A stretch of DNA of 64,000 nt, from assembly GCF_000277645.1 (NCBI RefSeq), contig NZ_AKGG01000004.1:1-64000 (forward strand), given 5' to 3'. Made by a program: the position numbers and the translations under genes. The DNA is from Weissella koreensis KCTC 3621 (GTDB taxonomy: Bacteria > Bacillota > Bacilli > Lactobacillales > Lactobacillaceae). Below are positions 17,929 through 27,856 of this stretch, in pieces; within the stretch, counting starts at the first letter, position 1, and every line of letters starts with the position of its first letter. The notes under the pieces are model-generated. The model was given only the letters and a program-made list of their open reading frames with translations. It was not told the origin of the DNA and made no database searches.

Positions 17929-20900
17929 ATGAGACTATCAGAATTTTTAACAGATAATCAAAAATATAATGATTTACTACAAGATCTTGAACAAGGGGGG
18001 CATCATGTATTAACTGGATTAACCGGAAGCGCCCGTTCGGTTTATTTAAGTGGCTTGAATCAATCATTAAAGCAACCTATGTTATTAGTGACCGATAGCC
18101 AATTTCATGCACAACAACTAACAGAAGATCTAGTAGGTCTACTCGATGATGAGCAAGTTATTTATTTTCCAGCGGAAGAAACGTTAAGTGCGCAGATTGC
18201 ACTTTCTTCATTGGACACGATGTTAGCTCGTATTACGGCTTTAGAAAAAATTAGACATGCTAAACAACCAATTATTGTGACCGGTTATGCAGGATTGAAT
18301 CAGGTTTTACCTAGTGTTAATCAATTTGAAAATGCGGCCATTACCATCGATTTTGAACAAATTTATCAACTAGATCAATTGCAATCTATGATTAATACCA
18401 TGGGATATCGACGAGTTGATGCCGTTAATTCTCCTGGTGAGTATTCATTGAGAGGATCGATTATTGATGTTTACCCATTAAATTATGAAAACCCGATTCG
18501 GATGGATTTTTTTGATACCGATCTAGATTCTTTACGTACTTTTGATGTAGAGACGCAAAAAAGTTTGGAACAATTAACGACGGTGCAATTATTGCCAGTG
18601 ACTGATTTAATCGCTGACGAACATGATTTGAAACAGGCGCAAACAAAATTGAATTTAGCCTTGACCACTGCCAGAGATAAATTAGATGGTGCAGCTAAAC
18701 GACATCTAACAGAGGCGATGCAGCCATTGTTAACAGCCTTAGAACAAGGAACAATTGTACCTGAAATACGACAATATTTGGCATACCTGTATCCAGATCA
18801 AACGACTTTATTGGATTATTTACCAAAACAGGGGATTGTGGTCTATGATGATTATCCTCGAATGATGGAAAATGCTAGGCAAGCACAAATTGATGCAATG
18901 GATTGGTGGACAGATCGGCTTGAACAAAATAAAGTTCTACCTAATTTTGAGCAAGGGCCTGATCTGGAAAAACTAGTACAAAAAGATCAACATGCTAATT
19001 TGATATTATCCCCCATGGGACGTGGCGTGGGCAGTATTAAACAAGATTCGTTAACAAATATGGTGATTCGGCCTACTCAGCAATTCTATAATCAAATGCC
19101 AATGGTGCAAGCTGAAGTTAGTCGATGGCAGAAACAAAATTATACGATAATATTTTTAACAAATACCTTAGAGCGACAAGATAAATTAGAACAAACTTTA
19201 AATGATTTTAAGGTACCAGTTAATACTGTTGATATTGATAAACTGGTTCCTAATCGCACACAATTAACGACTTTACCCTTACACGAAGGGTTTGAAATAC
19301 CGTTATTAAAGTTAGTTGTCTTAACGGAAAAAGAGTTATTTAAAACTATTACTAGAAAAGCTCCTCGTCGGCAAACTTTAAGTAATGCTGAACGCATCAA
19401 AAGTTACAATGAATTAAAAGTGGGCGATTATGTTGTTCATGTGAACCATGGAATTGGAATTTATGAAGGAATTACCACCTTAGAAACTAAAGGTATTAAA
19501 CAAGATTACATTACAATTCAATATCGTGGATCAGGTAAAGTGTTTATTCCGGTTTCGCAACTAGATTTAGTGCAAAAATATGTTAGTGCTGGTGAAAAAG
19601 CGCCGAAACTAAATAAATTGGGTGGGACTGAATGGGTTAAAGCTAAACGTAAGGTTGCTGCACGTGTTGAAGATATGGCTGATGAACTCTTGCAACTATA
19701 TGCTGAACGTGAGGCGAAACGTGGCTTTGCTTTTTCCAAAGATGATTCTGAAGTGGAACGGTTTGAAGCTGCTTTTCCGTATCCTGAAACGAATGATCAA
19801 TTACAAGCAACCAACGAAATTAAAAAAGATATGGAAAAGATTCAACCCATGGATCGCTTATTAGTTGGAGATGTTGGTTTTGGAAAAACTGAGGTAGCTT
19901 TTCGGGCTGCCTTTAAGGCGATTCATGATCATAAGCAAGTTGCGATGTTAGTACCAACAACGATTTTAGCGGAACAACATTTTGAATCAATGCAAATTCG
20001 TTTTGATGATTTTGACATTAAAATGGCGATGTTGTCACGTTTTCAGTCGGCTAAAGAAGTGAAAGATATTATTCAAAAACTTAAAAACCATGAAATCGAT
20101 ATGGTCGTTGGAACACATAAATTATTAGGTAAGAATGTTGAGTTTGCGGATCTTGGATTATTGATTATTGATGAAGAACAACGTTTTGGTGTGAAGCATA
20201 AAGAGCGATTAAAACAACTTAAAACAGATGTGGATGTGTTGACTTTAACTGCAACCCCAATCCCTAGAACTTTGAATATGGCTATGGTGGGAGCCAGGGA
20301 TCTATCAGTTCTAGAAACGCCCCCAGCAAATCGTTTTCCAATTCAAACATATGTTATGGAGCAAAATGGTCGCGAAATTGCTATGGCAATCGAGCGGGAA
20401 ATGGCCCGTGGTGGACAAACATTTTATCTACATAATCGTGTTGATGACATTGAAAAGACTCGATTATACATTGAAAGTTTAGTACCAGATGCAAGGGTAG
20501 CAATTATTCATGGACGTCTGACTGAAGTTCAACTGGAAGGGATTTTGTTTGATTTTATTCATGGTGATTATGATGTGCTAGTTACAACGACCATTATTGA
20601 AACTGGAGTTGATATTCCTAATGCTAATACTTTAGTGGTTGAATCAGCTGATCGGATGGGCTTGGCCCAACTTTATCAAATTCGTGGAAGAGTTGGTCGC
20701 TCAAATAATTTGGCCTATGCATATTTTATGTATCCAGCTAATCGAACGTTAACGGAAGTCAGTGAACATCGATTAGAAGCGATTCGTGATTTTACTGAAC
20801 TAGGATCAGGCTTTAAAATCGCAATGCGAGACCTTTCAATTCGTGGAGCTGGTGATCTATTGGGGTCACAACAGCATGGATTTATTAATACGGTCGGTTA

Positions 20901-21447
20901 TGATCTATATACGCAAATGCTTCAAGAGGCGGTTGCCGTTAAGCAAGGTAAACCAAAAGTTGAAGTGAAAGCTGATGCAGAAATTGATCTTGGAATTGAA
21001 GCTTTCTTGCCAGAAAGTTATGTTCCAGGTGGGGCTCCTAAGATTGAACTTTATCAAAGAATTAGTCGAGCACAGTTAGCTAATGATTTGACTGAAATTG
21101 AGGAAGACTTATTAGATCGGTATGGAGAATTACCTTTAGCAGCACAACGTTTGCTCACAATCGCTGAATTAAAGCGTTTGGCTGATCAAGTTGGGATAAC
21201 TAAAATTTCTCACGATAAAATACGTTCAGAAATTATCCATGTGATTTTCAATCCGAAAACTAACTGGGATCAAGTTGATTGGTTAACAGCTTTGAAACAA
21301 GGCCATTTAAGAGGACAAGCTATTTCAATCCAACCGGCACAAATTGATATTATTATTCAACCTAATATGACGGTAGATGATTGGTTAAGCGGATTAAAAA
21401 TCTTTTTGGAGGCCTTTAATGCAACCTACGAAAAAGAATCAAAATAA
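17929..21447 (+). CDS. mfd: Transcription-repair coupling factor
   Basis: DNA translocase that removes RNA polymerase stalled at lesions and recruits UvrA. Its 1172 aa match the family. It has the UvrB-like N-terminal module (about 1-350), the CarD-like RNA-polymerase interaction domain (NELKVGDYVVHVNHGIGIYEG, about 495-560), then the translocase with Walker A GDVGFGKT (about 647), the DEEQ box IIDEEQRFG (about 748) and ARDLSVLETPPANRFPIQT. A C-terminal TRCF domain follows. The last 29 bases overlap the flippase gene, so translation of the two is probably coupled. Confidence 0.97.
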   Translation: MRLSEFLTDNQKYNDLLQDLEQGGHHVLTGLTGSARSVYLSGLNQSLKQPMLLVTDSQFHAQQLTEDLVGLLDDEQVIYFPAEETLSAQIALSSLDTMLARITALEKIRHAKQPIIVTGYAGLNQVLPSVNQFENAAITIDFEQIYQLDQLQSMINTMGYRRVDAVNSPGEYSLRGSIIDVYPLNYENPIRMDFFDTDLDSLRTFDVETQKSLEQLTTVQLLPVTDLIADEHDLKQAQTKLNLALTTARDKLDGAAKRHLTEAMQPLLTALEQGTIVPEIRQYLAYLYPDQTTLLDYLPKQGIVVYDDYPRMMENARQAQIDAMDWWTDRLEQNKVLPNFEQGPDLEKLVQKDQHANLILSPMGRGVGSIKQDSLTNMVIRPTQQFYNQMPMVQAEVSRWQKQNYTIIFLTNTLERQDKLEQTLNDFKVPVNTVDIDKLVPNRTQLTTLPLHEGFEIPLLKLVVLTEKELFKTITRKAPRRQTLSNAERIKSYNELKVGDYVVHVNHGIGIYEGITTLETKGIKQDYITIQYRGSGKVFIPVSQLDLVQKYVSAGEKAPKLNKLGGTEWVKAKRKVAARVEDMADELLQLYAEREAKRGFAFSKDDSEVERFEAAFPYPETNDQLQATNEIKKDMEKIQPMDRLLVGDVGFGKTEVAFRAAFKAIHDHKQVAMLVPTTILAEQHFESMQIRFDDFDIKMAMLSRFQSAKEVKDIIQKLKNHEIDMVVGTHKLLGKNVEFADLGLLIIDEEQRFGVKHKERLKQLKTDVDVLTLTATPIPRTLNMAMVGARDLSVLETPPANRFPIQTYVMEQNGREIAMAIEREMARGGQTFYLHNRVDDIEKTRLYIESLVPDARVAIIHGRLTEVQLEGILFDFIHGDYDVLVTTTIIETGVDIPNANTLVVESADRMGLAQLYQIRGRVGRSNNLAYAYFMYPANRTLTEVSEHRLEAIRDFTELGSGFKIAMRDLSIRGAGDLLGSQQHGFINTVGYDLYTQMLQEAVAVKQGKPKVEVKADAEIDLGIEAFLPESYVPGGAPKIELYQRISRAQLANDLTEIEEDLLDRYGELPLAAQRLLTIAELKRLADQVGITKISHDKIRSEIIHVIFNPKTNWDQVDWLTALKQGHLRGQAISIQPAQIDIIIQPNMTVDDWLSGLKIFLEAFNATYEKESK

Positions 21448-23020
21448 TAATTTACTGGCAGGAGCAGGTTTGTTAACGCTGACCGGTTTGATTGCCAAAA
21501 TTTTAAGTGCTCTATATCGAATACCATTGCAAAATTTAGTTGGTAACAGAGGCTTTTATGTTTATCAGCAAGTTTATCCGATTTATGGAATCGGTGTGGT
21601 TTTGGCCTTGAGCGGATGGCCCTTAGTGATTTCTAAACTAGTCAGTGAGCAACCTGATGGTGCTCATGCTCGGTTTATGGCTCAGCGGTTGCACCATTTA
21701 TTAACATTAATCAGTTTAATTATTTTTGGTGGTTTAATTTTTGGTGCGCCTTTGATTGCCAAAGCAATGGGAGGTGATGTTGGTTTGACCCCCGTCATCA
21801 GGGCGGTCGCTTGGATGTTTTTATTAATGCCTTTGTTAGCGACAACACGGGGATATTCCCAGGGACAATTTGATATGGTCCCTACGGCTATTTCGCAAAT
21901 TGTTGAACAAATTGTTCGAGTGGGCGTAATTGTATTCGTTGCTATTTGGGCTAACCAGCAGCAATGGTCGGTTTATAAAATGGGAACTTGGGCCATGGCT
22001 GGTGCACCAATCGCAACGATTTTTGCGGCTCTATTTATGTTTAAAAAATATCGAGAAATTTATATAATCAACCAAGTAGATCAAGCAAATTTTATGCAGG
22101 CTCCTCAATTTAAGTGGCGTATTTTAGCTCGTAGAATGTGGCAAGAAGGAAGTTTGTTAGTCTTAGTAGCTGCACTATTGGTTTTATTTCAATTAGTAGA
22201 TGCCTTTACGGTTAAATCAAATTTAGTCCTTGGTGGAATGCATGAAGCTCAAGCGGAGAATTTAAAAGGCGTCTATGATCGAGGTCAACCATTAGTTCAA
22301 TTGGGAATGGTATTAGCTACCAGTATTGGTACCACATTGGTTCCAAATTTACGGCATTATTTTGTGACAGCCCAGACTGAAAAATTTGAAAAAGATTTTG
22401 CTAGTTCAATGAGACTTTCTATTCTTTTAATCATTGCAACGACGGGTGGAATGTTGGCGGTGTTGCCTCAATTAAATCAAAGTTTATTTGGTAGTCGAGA
22501 AGGTACGCTAGCACTAGGGATTTATTTATTGTCAATGTTACCTGCTACATTGATTTTAGTCCTTATTACAATTTTACAAAGTATGAATCGGACTCGAAAT
22601 TTAATGATTTCTATTCTTATTGGAATATTCATTAAATGGGTTATGAATGATGTACTAATGCATTATATGGGATTAAATGGGGCAAGTTGGTCCACAGTCC
22701 TAGGATTGACAGCAATTTTAGGATATACCATTTGGCGGGTCCCAAAGAAGTTATGGGCTCAATTAAATTTGCGTCAACTATTGATTAAAGACTTAGGATT
22801 AAGTGGAATTATGATGTTTGTAGTTTGGTTGACTGAAGCTATGTTAGAAGCATGGTTAGGTGATCAAAGAATGACTGTTATTTTGATTTTAATGCTGGGC
22901 ATACTATTTGGTATAATAGTATTTGTCGGTGGTGTTTTGAAATGGAAAATTTTGAAAATCGATGAAATAAATTTATTGCCAAAAGGTTCGAAAATTATTG
23001 AAAAAATTTATAGAAAATAA
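21419..23020 (+). CDS. Oligosaccharide flippase family protein (YabM/MurJ-like, MOP superfamily)
   Basis: A 533-aa integral membrane protein with about 14 predicted spans, similar to the SpoVB/YabM branch of MOP flippases. Family segments include LTGLIAKILSALYRIPLQNLVG and GFYVYQQVYPIYG. These proteins move lipid-linked sugars, including peptidoglycan precursors, across the membrane; the substrate here is inferred only. The start ATG lies inside mfd, after a TTTGGAGG site, a 29-base overlap. Position matches yabM in Bacillus. Confidence 0.85.
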   Translation: MQPTKKNQNNNLLAGAGLLTLTGLIAKILSALYRIPLQNLVGNRGFYVYQQVYPIYGIGVVLALSGWPLVISKLVSEQPDGAHARFMAQRLHHLLTLISLIIFGGLIFGAPLIAKAMGGDVGLTPVIRAVAWMFLLMPLLATTRGYSQGQFDMVPTAISQIVEQIVRVGVIVFVAIWANQQQWSVYKMGTWAMAGAPIATIFAALFMFKKYREIYIINQVDQANFMQAPQFKWRILARRMWQEGSLLVLVAALLVLFQLVDAFTVKSNLVLGGMHEAQAENLKGVYDRGQPLVQLGMVLATSIGTTLVPNLRHYFVTAQTEKFEKDFASSMRLSILLIIATTGGMLAVLPQLNQSLFGSREGTLALGIYLLSMLPATLILVLITILQSMNRTRNLMISILIGIFIKWVMNDVLMHYMGLNGASWSTVLGLTAILGYTIWRVPKKLWAQLNLRQLLIKDLGLSGIMMFVVWLTEAMLEAWLGDQRMTVILILMLGILFGIIVFVGGVLKWKILKIDEINLLPKGSKIIEKIYRK

Positions 23021-23038
23021 GAATGAGGTAAAAATAAA

Positions 23039-23308
23039 ATGCGACTTGATAAATTTTTAAAGGTTTCACGTTTGATTAAGCGGCGATCTGTGGCGAAAGA
23101 AATTGCAGATCAAGGACGAATCACGATTAACGGTAAGGTAGCGAAGTCTTCATCTGATGTTAAGAATGGTGATGAGTTATCAATTAAATTTGGAAATCGT
23201 TTAATGGTTCTTGAAATTGAACGTATTATTGAAACGACTAAAAAAGAAGATGCAGAGCATATGTATAAAATATTGCGTGAGGATGCTTTACAAGATCAAG
23301 GTGAATAG
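23039..23308 (+). CDS. rqcP: S4-domain ribosome quality-control factor RqcP (YabO)
   Basis: An 89-aa RNA-binding protein with an S4 domain from residue 1 (MRLDKFLKVSRLIKRRSVAKE, DQGRITINGKVAKSSSDVKNGDEL). In Bacillus, RqcP binds stalled 50S subunits with RqcH and helps add poly-alanine tails to incomplete chains. Size, sequence and position (after the flippase, before divIC) match YabO/RqcP. The start follows AATGAGGT. Confidence 0.92.
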   Translation: MRLDKFLKVSRLIKRRSVAKEIADQGRITINGKVAKSSSDVKNGDELSIKFGNRLMVLEIERIIETTKKEDAEHMYKILREDALQDQGE

Positions 23309-23408
23309 TTATAAAATTATTAAGATTTATTAATAATTATCGACTGCCCCGGTTGAACATGTAATGATAACGTTACCAGTAGTTTAATTTTGACCGGAGG
23401 AACTCGAT

Positions 23409-23788
23409 ATGGTCCAACGTATTCAAAAAAAAATAACATTCAACCATTGGATCCGGCTGGAGCACGTTTTATTCAATATAATTCGGAGAAGCAACGGATT
23501 CATATGCGCCAAGTACATCGGCGACGCGCTAAATTGATTTACGGAGTTGCAGGTATTTTTTGTAGTGTAATTATGGTAACTGGGGTTGGAAATTACTTAC
23601 AATTAAGGACAGCTGAGGCCCGAAGTTTAAAAGTAGAACAACAAGTTGAAAAAGCTAAAAGCGAAAATAAACGTCTAGTTAAGTTAAAAAACAATTTACA
23701 AAATGAAGATTATGTTGAACAATATGTTCGGCAACATTACATGTACACCAAAAAAGGTGAAGTTATCTTCAATTTACCGGATAAATAA
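23409..23788 (+). CDS. divIC: Septum formation initiator, DivIC/FtsB family (start region frameshifted)
   Basis: Small single-pass division protein that works with FtsL and DivIB at the septum. It has a basic N terminus, one transmembrane helix (LIYGVAGIFCSVIMVTGV), then a coiled coil (VEQQVEKAKSENKRLVKLKN) and EDYVEQYVRQHYMYTKKGEV, the usual FtsB/DivIC ending. The natural start appears to be the ATG at 23409, 8 bases after GGAGG, giving MVQRIQKK. That frame is broken by an A9 tract at 23425-23433. One extra A, or a -1 shift on AAA AAA, joins it to the main frame (NNIQPLDPAGARF). In the main frame the other starts are TTG at 23390, which overlaps the ribosome-binding site, and ATG at 23504, 13 bases after GGAGAA. 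Function is firm; the start is not. Confidence 0.85.
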
Positions 23789-23798
23789 ATATTATAGA

Positions 23799-23828
23799 GG
23801 TCTGGATTATTTTCCAGCCTTTTTTATT
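23799..23828 (+). terminator. Weak terminator-like hairpin after divIC
   Basis: GGTCTGGA and TCCAGCC pair with one bulge, followed by TTTTTT. It probably reduces rather than ends read-through into tilS. Confidence 0.5.
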
Positions 23829-23856
23829 AGAAAGGGTCAACTAAAGGAGGTTAGGG

Positions 23857-24867
23857 ATGGTTCAGCCAAAAACAATGAAAATGCAACTGATTAAAAAATT
23901 ACAAGCGGCTGAATTGTTTAATAGCAGTGAACATGTAGTGGTTGCTCTATCAGGTGGGTTTGATTCATTACATTTAGCAACGTGGCTAACAGATGGATCC
24001 TTACCTCTTACGATGCAACCAAAAGTCAGTGTAATTTATATTAATCATCAATTAAGAGCTGATGCTGCTGAGGAAGAAGCATTTGTTCGAGAGTGGCTTG
24101 ATCAAAATAAGGAACGGTTTGTGCATACAGCCATACAACGGATGGATTGGGCAGAAATTCCACAACACGGAATTGAAGAACAAGCTCGTGAGCGTCGTTA
24201 TGTGCTTTTGAAGCAACAAGCATTGAAGTGGGACACTAATATTATTGTGACAGCTCATCATCAAGATGATCAAGTCGAAACGATGCTATTTAAACTTTTA
24301 CGGGGCTCTCATTTACAACAATTAATGGGGATGTCCATGCGTCAAATACGGGATGGATTGGATTTAAGACGACCATTCTTAGGCCTTTCAAAAGCAGAGC
24401 TACCTAAGTTAGTTGAGAAACCAATTTTAAAGGTAATCGAAGATAGTTCTAATTATGATCAGACCTATGCTCGTAATCGACTGCGTCAGAGTATTATTCC
24501 AGAACTAAAGCAAATAAATCATAAATTTGCTCCCCATTTGTTAAAAACGATGGATCAATTAGGGACGCTCTTAAAGTTGGCTGATCCGATTTTAGATGCG
24601 CAGGCTCATGAGATTGAAATGGGAACCTTTGATTGGCAAGCAATTGAAGCAGATGTACAAATATTAGTTTTACAAAAATGGATTAATCAGCAGCAAGAAT
24701 ATGAAATTAAAGATCAACAGTTATATCAGATTATTAAGTTGATGCAAAATCCGAATGTAAATCGAGGATCCGTCCAAATTTCTCATGATTTACAAGCGGT
24801 TCGTGATAAACGTCAATTAACCTTACAAAAAGTCATAAATCAATCAGTTTTAATTGATAATTCATGA
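23857..24867 (+). CDS. tilS: tRNA(Ile)-lysidine synthase
   Basis: Converts C34 of the CAU-anticodon tRNA-Ile to lysidine so that it reads AUA. The PP-loop is VVALSGGFDSLHLA (residues 28-41), followed by INHQLR, a partly conserved IEEQARERRY and TAHHQDDQVETML. The protein is 336 aa, shorter than Bacillus (about 470) or E. coli (432) TilS. It appears to lack the full C-terminal TilS_C domain, like the compact Aquifex enzyme. The start has a strong AAAGGAGG. In Bacillus and many lactobacilli an S1-domain gene (yabR) lies just upstream; none is here. Confidence 0.93.
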   Translation: MVQPKTMKMQLIKKLQAAELFNSSEHVVVALSGGFDSLHLATWLTDGSLPLTMQPKVSVIYINHQLRADAAEEEAFVREWLDQNKERFVHTAIQRMDWAEIPQHGIEEQARERRYVLLKQQALKWDTNIIVTAHHQDDQVETMLFKLLRGSHLQQLMGMSMRQIRDGLDLRRPFLGLSKAELPKLVEKPILKVIEDSSNYDQTYARNRLRQSIIPELKQINHKFAPHLLKTMDQLGTLLKLADPILDAQAHEIEMGTFDWQAIEADVQILVLQKWINQQQEYEIKDQQLYQIIKLMQNPNVNRGSVQISHDLQAVRDKRQLTLQKVINQSVLIDNS

Positions 24868-24924
24868 TAAAATAAAAGGGTATATTTAAAAAAGATAGAA
24901 TGCCTGACATGAGGGGACAATTCA

Positions 24925-25530
24925 ATGAGCGTATTTAAGATGGATAATGATATCGAGCGAGTCCTATATAGTCAAGAAGCGATTGCTGAGGCGGCTAAAC
25001 GGGTCGGACAGCAATTAGCACATGATTATGAAAATAAGACCCCGATTATTTTGGTTGTATTAAAGGGAGCTGCACTTTGGGCAGTAGATGTAATGCGGTA
25101 CATGGAATATACTGAAGTTGAGTTTATTAATGTGTCAAGCTATAATGGTGGAATTACTAGTTCCGGCGAAGTATCTTTGGTAACTGATATTCAAAGCGAT
25201 GTTAATAATCGTGATGTCATCATTATGGAAGATATCGTTGATACTGGACGCTCATTAAAGTTTATGAAAGAGTTACTAGTACAACGTGGTGCTAATAGTG
25301 TTAAGACAGCCAGTCTTCTTGATAAAAAAGAAGGCCGAGTTGTGGAAGAAGATGTAGAATATATTGGCTTTGACGTACCAAAAGCTTTTGTTGTTGGGTA
25401 TGGCCTTGATTATAGTGTTAATGGAAAAGAACTTTATCGCAATTTACCATATGTTGGAATCTTGAAGAAGGAAGTTTATGCCCCTGAGCATGCTAATCTA
25501 GTAGATCATGAGATAACCCCCACGCATTAG
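24925..25530 (+). CDS. hpt: Hypoxanthine phosphoribosyltransferase
   Basis: Salvages hypoxanthine (and probably guanine) to IMP/GMP using PRPP. The 201-aa protein has VLKGAALWAVDVMRYM near residue 45 and the PRPP-binding loop VIIMEDIVDTGRSL near residue 97. It extends about 20 residues past the common length with a polar tail. It lies between tilS and ftsH, the conserved order. The start follows GAGGGGACA. It feeds on bases freed by the nucleoside hydrolases encoded at 27.9-29.8 kb. Confidence 0.96.
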   Translation: MSVFKMDNDIERVLYSQEAIAEAAKRVGQQLAHDYENKTPIILVVLKGAALWAVDVMRYMEYTEVEFINVSSYNGGITSSGEVSLVTDIQSDVNNRDVIIMEDIVDTGRSLKFMKELLVQRGANSVKTASLLDKKEGRVVEEDVEYIGFDVPKAFVVGYGLDYSVNGKELYRNLPYVGILKKEVYAPEHANLVDHEITPTH

Positions 25531-25587
25531 GATATTGGCTGGAATAGCTAATTAAAAAAATAATGTGGATTAAAGGAGAAACGAAGC

Positions 25588-27651
25588 ATGAAAAATCGCC
25601 CGAGTGGTAATTTTGTTCGACAGAGTTTGTTTTATGTGATTATGCTTCTAGCAGTATTAGGATTAGTTTATTGGGTTATTGGACCAAAAGATACTAATAC
25701 CGTTAAGAAGATTGAAACCTCAACATTTATTAAACAGTTGAACGAAAAGAAAATTAAATCAATTGAAATTAAGCCAGGAGCTGGTGTTTACGATATTAAA
25801 GGTGATTATCGTAAGCCACAGACAGAAAAAGTATCCGCTGCTGCAGAAGGAACTTTAATGGCCAAAGTTATGGGCAATGCTAAGCCTAAGGTGACTTCAT
25901 TTGAAGTTAACGCTTTGCCGAATGATTCAACTTTGAAGGCAATTAACCAAGCTGCAGATAAAACCAATACTGAAATCAGTACAAAGCCAGAAGATTCAAA
26001 TGTTTGGGGATCATTGTTGGTAACGATTCTACCCATGATCTTTATGATTGGATTCCTATGGCTTATGATGAGCGGTATGGGTCAAGGTGGCCGTGGTGGA
26101 TCTGGTGGAATGATGAACATCGGAAAGTCTAAGGCTAAACCAGCCGATCCTGAGGAAAATAAAGTTCGCTTTGGGGATGTTGCTGGAGCTGAAGAAGAAA
26201 AGCAAGAATTGGTTGAAGTTGTTGAATTCTTGCGTAGCCCAAGTAAGTTCACTAAGTTGGGAGCTAAAATCCCAAAGGGTGTCTTGTTGGAGGGGCCTCC
26301 CGGAACTGGTAAGACCTTGTTAGCACGTGCCGTAGCTGGTGAAGCTGGCGTACCGTTCTTCTCAATTTCTGGTTCAGACTTCGTGGAAATGTTCGTCGGA
26401 GTTGGAGCTAGTCGTGTTCGTGATTTGTTCGAAAATGCTAAAAAGTCAGCCCCATCAATCATCTTTATTGATGAAATTGATGCGGTTGGACGTAAGCGTG
26501 GCTCAGGTATGGGCGGTGGAAACGATGAACGTGAACAGACTTTGAACCAAATGTTGATTGAAATGGATGGATTCTCAGGTAATGAAGGGGTGATTGTGAT
26601 TGCAGCAACCAACCGTTCTGATGTTTTGGATCCTGCCTTACTTCGTCCAGGTCGTTTTGACCGAAAGATCTTGGTTGGACAACCGGATGTTAAGGGACGT
26701 GAGGCAATTCTAAAGGTACATTCAAAGGATAAGCCATTAGGTCCAGATGTGGACTTGAAAGAAATTGCCAAGCAAACTCCTGGATTTGTGGGAGCGGACT
26801 TAGCTAATCTTTTGAACGAAGCAGCTTTGTTGGCAGCTCGTCAAAATAAAAATGTTATTGAAGCTAATGATGTGGATGAAGCTGAGGATCGTGTTATTGC
26901 TGGTCCAGCTAAAAAGGATCGAGTTGTTTCAGCAAAGGAACGCGAAACAGTTGCTTATCACGAAGCTGGTCACGCTATTGTTGGTTTGGTTTTGAATGAA
27001 GCCCGTGTGGTTCATAAGGTAACAATTGTGCCACGAGGACGCGCTGGTGGTTACGCAATTATGTTGCCACGTGAAGATCAAATGTTGATGTCAAAGGATA
27101 ACGCTGAAGACCAAATTGCTGGTTTGATGGGTGGTCGTGCGGCTGAAATGGTGATGTTCAAGCAACAATCTTCAGGAGCATCAAACGACTTTGAACAGGC
27201 AACTGGAATTGCTCGCGCTATGGTAACTGAGTATGGAATGTCTGATAAACTTGGAATGGTTCAATTAGCAAAGAATGGTCAATCATTCAATAATCCTTAT
27301 GGTGAAGGTGCACCTTATTCTGAGTCAACGGCTCAATTAATTGATGAAGAAGTTCGTCGATTGACAACCGAAGGGTATGCGCGTGCGCATGATATTATTG
27401 TTCAATATCAAGATAAGCATGAGGCCATCGCGAAGGCACTTCTTGAATTTGAAACATTGGATGAGAAGCAAATTCTTAGTCTTTATGAAACTGGTAAGAT
27501 GCCAACTTCAGTAAAGGTTGAAAAAAATGATGATCAACCAATGTCATATGAAGAAGCTAAGCAAGTTGCTAGTCAAAAAGTGTCTGAAGCAGTTGAAGAG
27601 CACAAAGAAGAATCTAAAGGAGATGCAGAAACATTGTATCCTCGCGATTAA
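25588..27651 (+). CDS. ftsH: ATP-dependent zinc metalloprotease FtsH
   Basis: Membrane-anchored AAA+ protease that degrades damaged membrane and regulatory proteins. In order, its 687 aa hold TM1 (about 12-30), an extracytoplasmic segment, TM2 (about 145-162) followed by a Gly-rich linker, and the AAA module with Walker A GPPGTGKT (about 235), Walker [12 protein letters not shown] and the second region of homology [21 protein letters not shown]. The zinc protease motif is HEAGH at 458. The acidic C-terminal tail is typical. Codon use is more biased than its neighbours, in keeping with high expression. It ends the pth-ftsH cluster. Confidence 0.98.
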   Translation: MKNRPSGNFVRQSLFYVIMLLAVLGLVYWVIGPKDTNTVKKIETSTFIKQLNEKKIKSIEIKPGAGVYDIKGDYRKPQTEKVSAAAEGTLMAKVMGNAKPKVTSFEVNALPNDSTLKAINQAADKTNTEISTKPEDSNVWGSLLVTILPMIFMIGFLWLMMSGMGQGGRGGSGGMMNIGKSKAKPADPEENKVRFGDVAGAEEEKQELVEVVEFLRSPSKFTKLGAKIPKGVLLEGPPGTGKTLLARAVAGEAGVPFFSISGSDFVEMFVGVGASRVRDLFENAKKSAPSIIFIDEIDAVGRKRGSGMGGGNDEREQTLNQMLIEMDGFSGNEGVIVIAATNRSDVLDPALLRPGRFDRKILVGQPDVKGREAILKVHSKDKPLGPDVDLKEIAKQTPGFVGADLANLLNEAALLAARQNKNVIEANDVDEAEDRVIAGPAKKDRVVSAKERETVAYHEAGHAIVGLVLNEARVVHKVTIVPRGRAGGYAIMLPREDQMLMSKDNAEDQIAGLMGGRAAEMVMFKQQSSGASNDFEQATGIARAMVTEYGMSDKLGMVQLAKNGQSFNNPYGEGAPYSESTAQLIDEEVRRLTTEGYARAHDIIVQYQDKHEAIAKALLEFETLDEKQILSLYETGKMPTSVKVEKNDDQPMSYEEAKQVASQKVSEAVEEHKEESKGDAETLYPRD

Positions 27652-27672
27652 AATTTAATTGTTAATAAATTA

Positions 27673-27709
27673 AGCATACCTGTATCATGGATCCGGTGTG
27701 CTTTTTTAT
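27673..27709 (+). terminator. Terminator of ftsH
   Basis: AGCATACC pairs with GGTGTGCT (one G-U pair), followed by TTTTTTATT. Confidence 0.75.
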
Positions 27710-27783
27710 TTATTGAAATCTAAAACAATAAATTAAATAGTAATGATTGATGTAGACTTAATGTTGATTATGATAAATAAAAA

Positions 27784-27813
27784 GAGCCTGGGATAGATTT
27801 ATCCCAGGCTTTT
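27784..27813. terminator. Bidirectional terminator between ftsH and the nucleoside hydrolase gene
   Basis: AGCCTGGGAT (27785-27794) pairs perfectly with ATCCCAGGCT (27801-27810). A run on the left and T run on the right allow use by both converging transcripts. Confidence 0.8.
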
Positions 27814-27856
27814 AATTGGTTATATTGATTAAATTTAAATTAGTATATTTTATAAA

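Noticed and set aside
26082..26771. 229-codon open frame antisense to ftsH
   Set aside because: It is a shadow of biased ftsH codons; composition is Ser/Pro/Arg-rich, with no start site or homology that I can see.
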